A DNA stretch of 64,000 nt, from NCBI GenBank assembly GCA_016841445.1, contig JAENZD010000001.1, positions 372,001-436,000 of the forward strand. Reading direction: 5' to 3'. The notes below the pieces were generated by a model. The model did not search any database and was not told the DNA's origin. It saw only the letters and a list, made by a program, of their open reading frames with translations. Position numbers and translations under genes: made by a program. The DNA comes from Anaerolineaceae bacterium. GTDB taxonomy: Bacteria > Chloroflexota > Anaerolineae > Anaerolineales > Anaerolineaceae. Of this stretch, positions 36,186 through 45,315 are shown in pieces (position 1 is the stretch's first letter; each line of letters begins with the position of its first letter).

Positions 36186-36522
36186 GCCCTTGCTCCGATA
36201 ATGGTGCATGATGCTGAATTCATCTCAAATTTGCCAAATGTGGGGGCATTGATTGCAAACTTTCAGTTGGGTACAAGTTCGGTTCACGATACATATTTTT
36301 TGGAATTCTCTAACAATGTGAAATTGGAGGCTGCATAAAAGCGTTCTGCTAATTGTTTCTTATAGATTTGGATCTGCGGAACCACGCATTGTTAAGTTTG
36401 TGGTTTAGGTTACTGTTTGGCGATTATCCAAAGTCACATTGCTAATTTCGCTTTAGTGTGATAATGTTATTGCTGACTTCCAACTTATTTCACAACTTAA
36501 TAATGATTTTCTCGGAGGAGAA
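36186..36522. other. intergenic region upstream of zinc-ribbon gene
   Basis: No gene is supported here. TTGCTA (36439-36444) and an extended -10-like TGTGATAAT (36457-36465) spaced by 15 bp could form a weak promoter for the gene at 36523. Confidence 0.3.
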
Positions 36523-37200
36523 ATGAAAAAATGCCCGTATTGTGCAGAAGAGATTCAAGATGAAGCCATTTATTGTAAATATTGCAAGAAAGATCTTACT
36601 ACTATTCAGCCGTCAAGCGCGGGTGATAACTCACCCTCAATGAATATGCCTGTGCCATCTGTGAATGAAAATTTAAATCTGATAATGCAAAGGTATGTCC
36701 AAAAAGGGTATAAAGTGACCTCATCCTCCCCAGACCGGGCAATCCTGGATAAGCCTGCAGACCAATTTAATTCGTGCACTTTCTTCTGGTTGTTTTTTGC
36801 ATTTGGGGTTGGGGCCCTTGTTTACGCAATAATTTTTTGGATCTGGGCAAACCATAAGGCTTACAATGTTCAGTTGATTGTTGGGCCAGATGGGCAGGTG
36901 CAGGAAATTGGCAATACATTACATGAATTTGAACATGATAAATTAAAAACCAAACAAAAAAGGAACCTAGGTTTCGGGATATTCTTTAGTGTCCTGGGTG
37001 GAATCGTTTTGATTCTTTCATTTATTATAATGATATCTCCATTACTTCCTACGTCCACTTCAGACATATCTTTCGGTAAGAACTTACTTTACTCATTTGT
37101 GTTTCTGGTCCTATTTAGCTGCATAACAATATTACCCGGGATTCTTCTGCTGCTGAAAGGCAAAAAGATGAAGAAACAATTATTGGCTCAAACATCCTAA
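36523..37200 (+). CDS. zinc-ribbon membrane protein, function unknown
   Basis: A 225-aa protein starting after GGAGGAG. The N-terminus KKCPYCAEEIQDEAIYCKYCKKDL is a treble-clef zinc ribbon with two CxxC pairs. A ~25-residue linker and a short alpha/beta segment follow. Three hydrophobic helices appear at ~85-108 (FFWLFFAFGVGALVYAIIFW), ~148-170 and ~185-210. Similar zinc-ribbon plus membrane-helix proteins are common hypotheticals in Chloroflexota and Firmicutes; no role is known. Confidence 0.75.
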   Translation: MKKCPYCAEEIQDEAIYCKYCKKDLTTIQPSSAGDNSPSMNMPVPSVNENLNLIMQRYVQKGYKVTSSSPDRAILDKPADQFNSCTFFWLFFAFGVGALVYAIIFWIWANHKAYNVQLIVGPDGQVQEIGNTLHEFEHDKLKTKQKRNLGFGIFFSVLGGIVLILSFIIMISPLLPTSTSDISFGKNLLYSFVFLVLFSCITILPGILLLLKGKKMKKQLLAQTS

Positions 37201-37437
37201 ATAACTTCATAGATTTTCAGAGGATGACCTAAACCAACTAACCATAATAAATAAAACACCAACAGAAATACCGGTTTTGGAGAAACCCTCGATTAGAAGC
37301 ATTAATCGAAGCATATTCAACGACGTGCTTGATATAATAAACATCCGCCAGATATTTTTGGTTTGGTACAAATCGAATGTTCACCTATAAAGAAATCTGG
37401 ATGGATAAATCATTAATCAATTTGAGGATGGAATATT

Positions 37438-38895
37438 GTGAAAAAACTGCTGGCGCCCCTTTTCTTTATACTTTTCTTCGTAATATCGTTCGCACAAACC
37501 TCGGCTGAACCAGCGCCTGCCAACACTTTTGATTCCGAGGTTCTGGATGCCGCCATCGCAGCTCAGATGGACAAACACGGGCTGCCAGGGGTGGCTGTGG
37601 CAGTGATCGAAGGTGATGCGGTCGCCTATCTCAAGGGGTACGGCACTGCCGGGAAACGCCCCATGACGCCTCAAACCCAGATGTTCATCGGCTCGCTAAG
37701 CAAATCGTTCACAGCCCTGGCCATCACCCAACTCGCTGATCAGGACAAAATCAAATTGAACGACCCGGTTCAGAATTACATTCCCTGGTTTGAAGTCGCT
37801 GATCCATCCTATTCAGCTAAAATCACGATCAACCACCTTCTCCATCATTCGAGTGGGTTATCCGAAGGGGGGTACAGTGTGCTTTTGAGCCCCAATGCCA
37901 CTCTTGAAGAGGCAACCCGCTCGCTAGCCCAGGCGCGTCCGACTGCACCGCTGGGCAGGGAATTCCAGTATTTTAACATGGGTTATGATGTGCTGACGTA
38001 TATTATTGAAATCGTTACCGGGGAACGCTATGCTGATTATCTCCAAAACAACATACTGGATCCGCTTGATATGACTCATACAACTGCCGATCCGGCAGCG
38101 GTGATGGATTTATCAAGATCCTATACTCGCTTGTTTGGGTTTGCAATGCCCATGCGGCAGCCGGTGCGAGATTATGAAATCGGTGCCGGGTATATTGTTT
38201 CCACAGCAGAAGATATGGCTAAATACGCGATTGCAATGAAAAACAAGGCTAATGGATTAATCTCCCCGGAAATGTATCGTCTGATGATGAACCCCGGGTT
38301 AGGTGCGTATGGTATGGGCTGGCATATTGTTGACAACAACAGCAAGATCTTTCACGGCGGCGCTAATGAAACTTTTGCCACCCATGTCACCATTTATCCA
38401 AAAGCTGACAAGGCATACGTGCTGCTGATCAACGAAGGCTACCAAATGGATCATTTCATTTCGATTGACCAGTTGGTGAAAACCGTAGAAGCCGTCGTAC
38501 TGGGTAAGACACCGCCTCCAGTTTCACAGGGTTGGTCGGTGCGTTGGATTGGCTGGGGCGTTGGGATCCTGGTGATTGTTTTGATCATTATCCATATCCG
38601 GAATTTCTATAACCTTCTCAATAAATGGCGCCAAAGGGCGTCCGAGTGGACTCCGCTTAAGAAAGTTATGGATGTAGCGATCAGTTTTATTATCCCCACT
38701 GTCATTCTGATTGTTGTTTTTTCCCAGATCAAGGCTTTTTACGGATATCGATTCAACTTTATCCCAACCCTGCTTTATTCTCGTCTCAGTTTGCCGGATA
38801 TATTTATCTTGATGCTGGTTGGTACGATCCCGGATTATATCCAGGGCTTCATCAAACTTACCTGGGTTGCGATGGGGAAGACAAAATCGGAATGA
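37438..38895 (+). CDS. serine beta-lactamase-family hydrolase with C-terminal membrane helices
   Basis: A 485-aa protein starting at GTG after TGAGGATGG. Signal peptide KKLLAPLFFILFFVISFAQTSAEP. The penicillin-binding-protein-like/class C beta-lactamase domain spans ~30-350. It has the nucleophile motif S-L-S-K near residue 86 in MFIGSLSKSFTAL, YFN near 178 (Y-x-N), and HGG near 306 in place of KTG. Three membrane helices follow (~365-385, 405-430, 450-470). Such proteins are usually D-aminopeptidases, esterases or peptidoglycan-related hydrolases rather than antibiotic-resistance enzymes. It lies between an MFS relic and the intact MFS gene, which is convergent. Confidence 0.85.
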   Translation: MKKLLAPLFFILFFVISFAQTSAEPAPANTFDSEVLDAAIAAQMDKHGLPGVAVAVIEGDAVAYLKGYGTAGKRPMTPQTQMFIGSLSKSFTALAITQLADQDKIKLNDPVQNYIPWFEVADPSYSAKITINHLLHHSSGLSEGGYSVLLSPNATLEEATRSLAQARPTAPLGREFQYFNMGYDVLTYIIEIVTGERYADYLQNNILDPLDMTHTTADPAAVMDLSRSYTRLFGFAMPMRQPVRDYEIGAGYIVSTAEDMAKYAIAMKNKANGLISPEMYRLMMNPGLGAYGMGWHIVDNNSKIFHGGANETFATHVTIYPKADKAYVLLINEGYQMDHFISIDQLVKTVEAVVLGKTPPPVSQGWSVRWIGWGVGILVIVLIIIHIRNFYNLLNKWRQRASEWTPLKKVMDVAISFIIPTVILIVVFSQIKAFYGYRFNFIPTLLYSRLSLPDIFILMLVGTIPDYIQGFIKLTWVAMGKTKSE

Positions 38896-38979
38896 ATCCT
38901 GGTTTACTTGCCAGTTTTTAGCCAAGATCAAATTATGATCATATAGAAAAAGAGCAAGAAATTGAGATGCCCTGCAGCC

Positions 38980-40218
38980 CTAGGTTAAGGGTGATTTTTC
39001 AGAGTTCAGGGACTTTACTGCCGGATCTTTCATGAACAGAATCAAACCCGTACTGATGACGAGCAAGCCAACCATCAGCAATAAGGATGCTGTAAACGAC
39101 CCTTCATTCGTCTTTAATTGGTCCATGACCGTGACAAAGATGACTGAAGCCTGGCCAAAAAGCTGGATCAATCCGTTGGAGGTTCCTTCAGGTGTTGGGT
39201 TCGTGATCTCGGCGGCATACTGCATACCAATTGGATTAGCGCCAACGAGGAAGAACCCCATCCAAAAGGCGGACAGGAACAGCAGCCAGGCTGAGGATGC
39301 AAAAGTTACACCGATCAAACCGGGGATAGCCAGGGCAAACCCCAATAAGATATAAATTTGCCGTTTACGGTTCTTATCTGAGAAGATCGGCATGACGACC
39401 GCACCAACCAGCCCGCCCCCCAGCATAAGCGCACCGAGTGTGCCGGCATCGTCCGGGGTGAAGCCGCGCAATCGAATGATCGGTTCCACCCAGGTGGTGA
39501 TCCCGTTGAAAAGACCCAGACCCACGAAGGAAATGAAGAGGTAGATCCAGAACCTGGGAACGCTGAGCGCATGCTTCAATCCATCCAGCATGAGCGCACG
39601 TGTTTCCTCACCGGGTTCATCTGGCGGTGTGGCTGGTTTTTCGCGAGCCAGGATGATGAAGAATACCGTTGAGACAGCAGCGATGATGCCATACAGGAGC
39701 TGGATTTGGTCAATCGCCATTGTTTTCACGAGCTCCGGGGTCAGTACCATTCCGATGGCTGTGCCAATCAGGCTGGCAAGCGTGACCAAACCGACCGCGG
39801 TAGCACGCTCCTTTTTCCCGAACCATAACGCAGGAACCTTGGTCCAGGCATTCAAGAGGAAAGGCTGTGCAATAGCAATGCCGATCGTGCTGGCCAAAAC
39901 CCAAGCGTAGTTCTCACCCACCAGACCGCGCAGGATACCGAAAACAGCCATGAGCACCGTCCCGATACCAACGGTTTTTTTGAATCCATAAGTGTCAATC
40001 CCCCAGGAGACAGGAATGGAGAGCGGGATAAAAGCGATCATGAAGACCATTGAAAGCAGCCCGATTTTGGAATCGGAAACACCGTAATAGTTCGATGCCA
40101 GGATCGTGATCGGGGCATAGGCTATCCACAGCATTTGGATCGTGATGTTAACAAACATAAATACTGCCAGGACGGCCCAGCGGTAAGGATATATTTTGTA
40201 TGTGGATTTATCTTTCAT
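38980..40218 (-). CDS. major facilitator superfamily transporter, FLVCR-like
   Basis: A 412-aa protein with 12 predicted helices. ATG 40218 has GAGGAG eight bases upstream; the longer frame starting at 40257 lacks such a site. FMIAFIPLSIPVSWGIDTYGFKKT is the loop 2-3 MFS signature, and NAWTKVPALWFGKKERATAVGL the matching motif before helix 5. Overall pattern is like FLVCR/DIRC2-type and related bacterial carriers whose substrates vary; none is assigned. A truncated copy of its 3' end lies 3 kb away at 35951-36185. Confidence 0.85.
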   Translation of the reverse strand: MKDKSTYKIYPYRWAVLAVFMFVNITIQMLWIAYAPITILASNYYGVSDSKIGLLSMVFMIAFIPLSIPVSWGIDTYGFKKTVGIGTVLMAVFGILRGLVGENYAWVLASTIGIAIAQPFLLNAWTKVPALWFGKKERATAVGLVTLASLIGTAIGMVLTPELVKTMAIDQIQLLYGIIAAVSTVFFIILAREKPATPPDEPGEETRALMLDGLKHALSVPRFWIYLFISFVGLGLFNGITTWVEPIIRLRGFTPDDAGTLGALMLGGGLVGAVVMPIFSDKNRKRQIYILLGFALAIPGLIGVTFASSAWLLFLSAFWMGFFLVGANPIGMQYAAEITNPTPEGTSNGLIQLFGQASVIFVTVMDQLKTNEGSFTASLLLMVGLLVISTGLILFMKDPAVKSLNSEKSPLT

Positions 40219-40598
40219 AGTCGGCTCCTCGTGGATATGACGATAATTTTCATTCAAATAATTATAACCATTCCTTTACAACCCATCCTTTAGGAGCAAG
40301 ATGCGGATCAAGCTTCAGATGTTTTTCGTTAAACAATAGTCATCCCTTGCTCAAATTTCTAGCATTGTTCAAGGTTGGTGCGATCAGCAATGATATAATT
40401 CTTTCAATCGGTATTGGAACTTTACGGAAAAGTTTTACGCATTGGGGATTTGTTACCATTAGGTCTTATTAGTGATTTAGCAGATTAATATCAATTTATA
40501 CTTTCGTATAGTCAAATTTATTATTCGAGCTGACTACCGTTATAAAGGCAATTCTTTCATTATAAGAACTATTCAAACAAAACAAAGGAGATAGTTAC
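40219..40598. other. divergent promoter region between MFS and SDR genes
   Basis: This spacer must hold promoters for both flanking genes. A TATAAT at 40394-40399 reads toward the SDR gene but lacks a convincing -35 at normal spacing. No palindromic operator or coding remnant was recognised. Confidence 0.3.
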
Positions 40599-41651
40599 GT
40601 GGCTAAGTTTTCGATCGAATCAAAATTAGGTGAGCTGATGAAGAACCCGCAATCGGCAGCAGTCCTTGAGGAATGCTTGCCGGGGATTTCCACAAACAAG
40701 CAATTAAAAATGGGGTTTGGCATGACCCTGAAATTCATTGCCGGGCTGCCGCAGGCGGATATTCCCAAGGAAAAACTGGCGGAAATTGACGAAAAATTGA
40801 AAGCCCTACCGGAGTATGAGCCGCAGCCGGAAGAACAAGTCAGGAAGGGGATAGAACCAGCACCCGCACCAGCCCGGAACCCGTTTAAAAGACTTGAGGG
40901 GAAGGTTGTTATCCTGACCGGATGCAGCGCGGGCCTGGGCAAGCAGCTTGCCATTTGCCTTGCTCGTGAAGGGGCAAAATTAGCGATTTGCGCCAGGCGT
41001 ATGGAGAAACTTGAAGAAACAGCAAAACTTTGCAGAAATGAAGGTGCAGAAGTGCTGGCAATGCGTTGTGATGTTTCAAAATATAAAGATCTCAAGAAGC
41101 TTGTCGATAAAACAGTGAAACAATTTGGCACAGTTGATGTCCTGATTAACAATGCAAATTTTGAGGCCGATCGTCTGCCGTTTATGGACCAGGGCGTTGA
41201 TATGCTTGATCAGGCGCTGCATACGGGTGTTTATGCGCACTGGCACCTGATGAAATTATGCTATCCCTACCTTAAAGGCAAATCCTCATCAATCATTAAC
41301 TTCACATCTGGTATGTACCAGGTTGGTTTGGAATTGTATGCTTCCTATGCAGCCGATAAAGGCGCGATCAGGGCACTATCAATGGTTGTCGCCCGGGAAT
41401 GGGGCATTGATGGCATCCGGGTTAACACGATCAGTCCTGTGGCTATAACGGACACGATCGTGGGCAAGCTGGCTCCTGAGTATTCTGCATGGGTGAAGGA
41501 TATGATGTCCCATAACTCAATGGGTCGAGTAGGGGATCCTGCCGGGGATATTGCACCCGTTGTGATCTTCCTGGCTTCTGATGAAAGCCGCTGGATCACC
41601 GGTCAGAATATCAATGTGGATGGCGGCCAACCTGAAACAATCCATATCTAA
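40599..41651 (+). CDS. short-chain dehydrogenase/reductase with N-terminal helical extension
   Basis: A 350-aa protein initiated at GTG, with AAAGGAG nine bases upstream. Residues 1-75 (FSIESKLGELMKNPQSAAVLEECLPG...) form a small helical module also found attached to other bacterial enzymes. A Pro/Ala linker (~88-98) leads to a classical SDR domain: TGCSAGLGKQL cofactor loop (~106), NNANFEAD, catalytic Ser in NFTSGMYQVG, and YAADK (Tyr/Lys, ~249-253). The C-terminal FLASDESRWITGQNINVDGG matches the family. Cofactor and substrate are unknown. Followed by a strong terminator, so probably monocistronic. Confidence 0.88.
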   Translation: MAKFSIESKLGELMKNPQSAAVLEECLPGISTNKQLKMGFGMTLKFIAGLPQADIPKEKLAEIDEKLKALPEYEPQPEEQVRKGIEPAPAPARNPFKRLEGKVVILTGCSAGLGKQLAICLAREGAKLAICARRMEKLEETAKLCRNEGAEVLAMRCDVSKYKDLKKLVDKTVKQFGTVDVLINNANFEADRLPFMDQGVDMLDQALHTGVYAHWHLMKLCYPYLKGKSSSIINFTSGMYQVGLELYASYAADKGAIRALSMVVAREWGIDGIRVNTISPVAITDTIVGKLAPEYSAWVKDMMSHNSMGRVGDPAGDIAPVVIFLASDESRWITGQNINVDGGQPETIHI

Positions 41652-41732
41652 GGTAGGTCTCAAAAATAATGATGGAGGCACCGGGAATCGTGGAAACTAG
41701 TTAATTCTATATAATGAATTAATTAACTTGAA

Positions 41733-41765
41733 TTGCTCTTGAGTGTCCATTCAAGAGCAATTTGT
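41733..41765 (+). terminator. terminator after SDR gene
   Basis: TTGCTCTTGA (41733-41742) and TCAAGAGCAA (41751-41760) form a perfect 10-bp stem with an 8-base loop, followed by TTTGTT. Confidence 0.7.
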
Positions 41766-41902
41766 TAAATTGACTGTCTTTTCGTTTGGGATCTGCTAGC
41801 GAACTTTCTGTACCCACCGCTCGATCAGAGGTGGATGATTAGAGGTATTCTTTTTTTTCAATCTCTGATGGATGTGGGCTGTCTTAATTTACCAAAGGTG
41901 GA

Positions 41903-43765
41903 CTAATGCCCGCGCCGCCCCCCGCCAGCGCTTTCTCCGGTGACAATGCTTGAGATGGTGAAGCTGGTTATCTGCGTGCCCGGGGTGTATTCGCCATCAG
42001 TGATCAAGCCATCGACCGCTGTTCCGGTGGAACTTCCACCGAGGTATAACACGTAACTTTCACCGTTCTTGAGATCCGGGGAGGATAACAGCACCGATTG
42101 GTAAGACTTGATAGGTAAAAACGTCAGTATATTTTCGCCGGATGTTGTCTCAATATGGACCATGGTTCCCGCCGTCTGTACAGAAGACAGGGATTGGATA
42201 ACGGAATATTGTGTTGAGTCAGTACTGGGGGCTTGTGCCATACCTGAACTTCCCACAGCCACCAGGAAACCACCTGACAGGGTGAATGTTCCCATGTAAT
42301 CTAACGGACCGTTGTTGTTCATGGTAGGCCCGTTCACCAAAACCAAACCGTCTGTCATGGCGAAGGAACCATTGGTGTCGATCCCATCACCGCCTGCATC
42401 GACATATAAATAGCCGCCGTTGACGGTCACAAAATAATCACCTGACCTCGTAAAGTCATTTTGCCCGGGGCGCCCACCAGTGGATGAACTGTCTGCACCC
42501 CCGCCTGCATTGATTCCATCGTCCGAGGAGACGATATGAATGGTGCCGCCATTGATGGTGATGATCGCGCTTTCCAACCCTTCATAAGATTGGGTCAGGT
42601 TGATTTCGCCGTTGTTGATCGTCAGGGATTCATCGGCGTGGATGCCGTCGTCGCCTGAAGACATCCGGATATTGCCGCCGTTGATGAATACATTCGCGTT
42701 GGTATGAATGCTGTCATCGGCGGAGTCGATGTTCAATGTGCCGCCTGAAACGGTCAGATTTGACGCTGCCTTAAGTCCTTTCGCTGACTCCAGTGTTGTG
42801 TTTGTGTTACCTTCTGAACCAGGCCCCCAAATACCGCCACCCGTGGTGCTGGAATTCCCGCTGCCGCCGCCAGTGATGATAGTGAAATCTCCATCTATGA
42901 TCTCAAGGTCTGCGGCAGATTGGATGCCATCTAATCCTGCGTTGATAGTCAAAGTTCCTCCTGAAATCGAGATAAAGCCTCTCTCCACGTCATCGGCATT
43001 TGTGGATTGCAGTCCATCTGCACCTGCATTGACCGTGAGATTGCCATCCAAAATCGCGAGTAAATCCTTGCCTTTGATGCCGTCGTTGACCGCATTCACC
43101 GTGATCGAGCCACCCGTGATCTTCAGGTCATCTTTGCTGGCGATCCCATTATTGTAATTTGCGTTTACGGTCAGGCTGCCATCGCCATTGATCGTGAGGT
43201 CCTCATGGCTGAAAATTGCCGCGTTGGGTTCACCGCTTCCATCGAGGTTTGTGTAGCTTTCGTTATCTGTGACAATGTTTTCAAAGCCTGCTGCAAGGGT
43301 CAGGATGACCTTTGGGGCACGTACGATGTAAATGGGGGAGCTGCTCCGTGAGGTGATATCAACGCCAGCCAATATCAAAAAAACGTCATTCTCGTCCTGG
43401 GTATCGATGATGATCTGCCCGTCCGTCAATATACCGCTGAGCTGGTAGACCCCGGCAGAGGAAATTGTGACGCGAGATCCATCTGCCACGGCGCCTGTGC
43501 CAGTCACGGTGACGGAATCACTATTCAATTGCAGAATTGTTGCACCTTCCGCATTTAATTCGATAGGCGTGAGGTCCTCAGAATCGTAATCGACCTCATT
43601 TGAAATAATAGTAGCTTCAACGGTTGAGGTCACAACCTCGGTGGAGACAGTATTTACTGGGGCAGACGCTGCCTCAGTTTGAACGACATCCGCTGTATTT
43701 CCTGTACAGGCTGTGATAGCTATAGAAATGGAAGTGATTAATGTGAGGATGCGTATTTTCTTCAT
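41903..43765 (-). CDS. DUF4353-type carbohydrate-binding-domain lipoprotein
   Basis: A 620-aa lipoprotein: signal ending ISIAITAC (Cys20), AGGAG before the ATG. The mature part begins SDSVTVTGTGAVADGSRVTISSAGVY and continues with repeated GG-x-hydrophobic turns such as GGTLNIDSADDSIHTN, GGNIRMSSGDDGIHAD and GGTIHIVSSDDGINAG. These are regular beta-solenoid-like repeats of ~20-25 residues, each ending with an acidic DD/AD-G-I loop that could bind calcium. The domain organisation matches proteins annotated as carbohydrate-binding (DUF4353). C-terminus ends GESAGGGRRGH. Predicted surface protein; ligand unknown. Confidence 0.82.
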   Translation of the reverse strand: MKKIRILTLITSISIAITACTGNTADVVQTEAASAPVNTVSTEVVTSTVEATIISNEVDYDSEDLTPIELNAEGATILQLNSDSVTVTGTGAVADGSRVTISSAGVYQLSGILTDGQIIIDTQDENDVFLILAGVDITSRSSSPIYIVRAPKVILTLAAGFENIVTDNESYTNLDGSGEPNAAIFSHEDLTINGDGSLTVNANYNNGIASKDDLKITGGSITVNAVNDGIKGKDLLAILDGNLTVNAGADGLQSTNADDVERGFISISGGTLTINAGLDGIQSAADLEIIDGDFTIITGGGSGNSSTTGGGIWGPGSEGNTNTTLESAKGLKAASNLTVSGGTLNIDSADDSIHTNANVFINGGNIRMSSGDDGIHADESLTINNGEINLTQSYEGLESAIITINGGTIHIVSSDDGINAGGGADSSSTGGRPGQNDFTRSGDYFVTVNGGYLYVDAGGDGIDTNGSFAMTDGLVLVNGPTMNNNGPLDYMGTFTLSGGFLVAVGSSGMAQAPSTDSTQYSVIQSLSSVQTAGTMVHIETTSGENILTFLPIKSYQSVLLSSPDLKNGESYVLYLGGSSTGTAVDGLITDGEYTPGTQITSFTISSIVTGESAGGGRRGH

Positions 43766-44121
43766 AGGTGTTCTCCTGTCTATTCTACGTTAAATTCATA
43801 GATTTAATAAGATTCATCTTTGATCTTTGATTTCCTAAGCCTGGTTTCATTTTATCAAGCGTTCGATCCAACTTTTAATTTTCAGCAGTTCTGAAACGCA
43901 TCATTCTTACCAAGAAAATCAAAGTATTGATCTGGTTTTACTACTTATTTCTGTGATTAAACTTTGATTATCCTGTGAAAACATTGAGAACATTTGATAA
44001 TCAATCTAGCATTATTAATTAGTATTTTTAAATGAAGAATAAAACAGAGCCTCTAATTCTCAAAAATCACTATACAGTTTGCGCATTATGACCTCGGTGG
44101 GTAGATATTCCCCTAAAATCA
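43766..44121. other. intergenic region between lipoprotein and GntR/LacI-type regulator genes
   Basis: Divergent AT-rich spacer. Aside from the regulator's promoter at its right edge, nothing could be supported. Confidence 0.3.
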
Positions 44122-44150
44122 TTGAAAAAGTAGCAATTTATTGTTATAAT
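44122..44150 (+). promoter_or_regulatory. strong promoter giving a near-leaderless mRNA
   Basis: TTGAAA at 44122-44127 and a perfect TATAAT at 44145-44150 are spaced by 17 bp. The transcription start would be near 44157, only ~7 bases before the ATG at 44164, which has no Shine-Dalgarno. Confidence 0.65.
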
Positions 44151-44163
44151 AAACTATAACAAT
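44140..44163 (+). promoter_or_regulatory. 24-bp palindromic operator over -10/+1
   Basis: ATTGTTATA (44140-44148), six bases, TATAACAAT (44155-44163): perfect 9-bp arms. It covers the -10 hexamer and start site and abuts the ATG, ideal for autorepression by the GntR/LacI-type regulator encoded immediately downstream. Confidence 0.65.
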
Positions 44164-45315
44164 ATGATCGATAAGAAATTTCTCCTTCCAAAAATCGATA
44201 AGCAATCAGCTTTGCCGGCAGCCAACCAGTTAGCCAGGCAGCTCACCTGGCTGATTGCAGATGATGTGATCAATGAGGGAGAGAAGCTTCCACCCATACG
44301 TGAATATGCCGAAGTCTTGAGCATACACCATCACACAGTCAGGGCAGCGTACCACCTTTTAGAATCAAAAAGCCTGGTCAGCATGCAGCCGCGGGTTGGC
44401 ACCGTTGTTCAAAAATACATCCCATTTTCTGCTGGATCGCAAAATGAATATCTGAACTCAGACATGATTGGAATCCTGGTACCGTCAATTTCAGACTTTT
44501 ACCGCGAGGTGATTTCAGGCATCGAAGATGTTGCCCATGAATCCCGGTTGATCCCGATGATCCTAAGCTGCCATGAAGATCCGATTTATGCCGAGGCATT
44601 GTATAAAAATTTGAGTTCCAGGAACGTGAATGGGATTATCAATATCTCCCTGGGCTTTTCTGATGAATTTCACCAGACATTCAAGAGACCGGAAAATTTC
44701 AATGTTCCGCTGGTATTCCTGGATGTGGCTGATGCTGACACCCACAGCTTGACGATTGATACCCTGGCTGCAATTGAACTGGCAGCCAGCCATATGCTTG
44801 ATCACGGGTATGACGATTTAGCCCTGGTTAATTGTCCGGCAGATTTGCCTGTTGGTAGAGATGCGTTAATTGGGTTTCGGAGGGCACTGGAAAAGCGAGG
44901 TTTAACCGTTAATCATCAATCTGTTTTTACTGTCCCCGATTTTGGATACAATGCAGGCCAGTTTGTCATTGAACGTATGCTTAACGAGGGTTCCCTTCCA
45001 AGGGCGATTGTTACTGTCAGCGATAATTTAGCGATTGGTGCAATATCAAAATTAAAGGAGAGCGGCTTCCAGGTTCCTCAGGATGTTGCGGTCATCGGTT
45101 TCAACGATATTTTGCCAGCTTCCATTACTGATCCTGCCCTGTCTACCATTGGTTTACCCCTTTATGAGATGGGAAAACAAGCCATGCAGGCACTTAATAA
45201 GGTGATGGGTCGGGATGTGAGAACCTGGATTCAAACGAAGTTTTCAGGGTGTTTAGTCATACGTGAGAGCTGCGGTTGTCAGAATCAATCGAGTGAAAAT
45301 GGAGAAAAATCATGA
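44164..45315 (+). CDS. GntR-HTH/LacI-type sensor hybrid transcriptional regulator
   Basis: A 383-aa protein. Residues ~15-85 are a GntR winged helix (LADDVINEGEKLPPIREYAEVLSIHHHTVRAAYHLLESKSLVSMQPRVGTVVQ in outline), and ~100-375 a periplasmic-binding-like LacI sensor domain (IGILVPSISDFYREVISGIED, HMLDHGYDDLALVNCP, VPQDVAVIGFNDI). This architecture is that of AraR-like sugar-responsive repressors. A 24-bp palindrome overlaps its own promoter. Its stop codon overlaps the ATG of the SGNH-like lipoprotein gene (ATGA), so that gene is the likely regulated partner. Confidence 0.88.
   Translation: MIDKKFLLPKIDKQSALPAANQLARQLTWLIADDVINEGEKLPPIREYAEVLSIHHHTVRAAYHLLESKSLVSMQPRVGTVVQKYIPFSAGSQNEYLNSDMIGILVPSISDFYREVISGIEDVAHESRLIPMILSCHEDPIYAEALYKNLSSRNVNGIINISLGFSDEFHQTFKRPENFNVPLVFLDVADADTHSLTIDTLAAIELAASHMLDHGYDDLALVNCPADLPVGRDALIGFRRALEKRGLTVNHQSVFTVPDFGYNAGQFVIERMLNEGSLPRAIVTVSDNLAIGAISKLKESGFQVPQDVAVIGFNDILPASITDPALSTIGLPLYEMGKQAMQALNKVMGRDVRTWIQTKFSGCLVIRESCGCQNQSSENGEKS

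Noticed and set aside
35943-36209. 88-aa minus frame as a small membrane protein gene
   Set aside because: It is a truncated duplicate of the MFS gene 3' end, with an unrelated N-terminus and no ribosome site.
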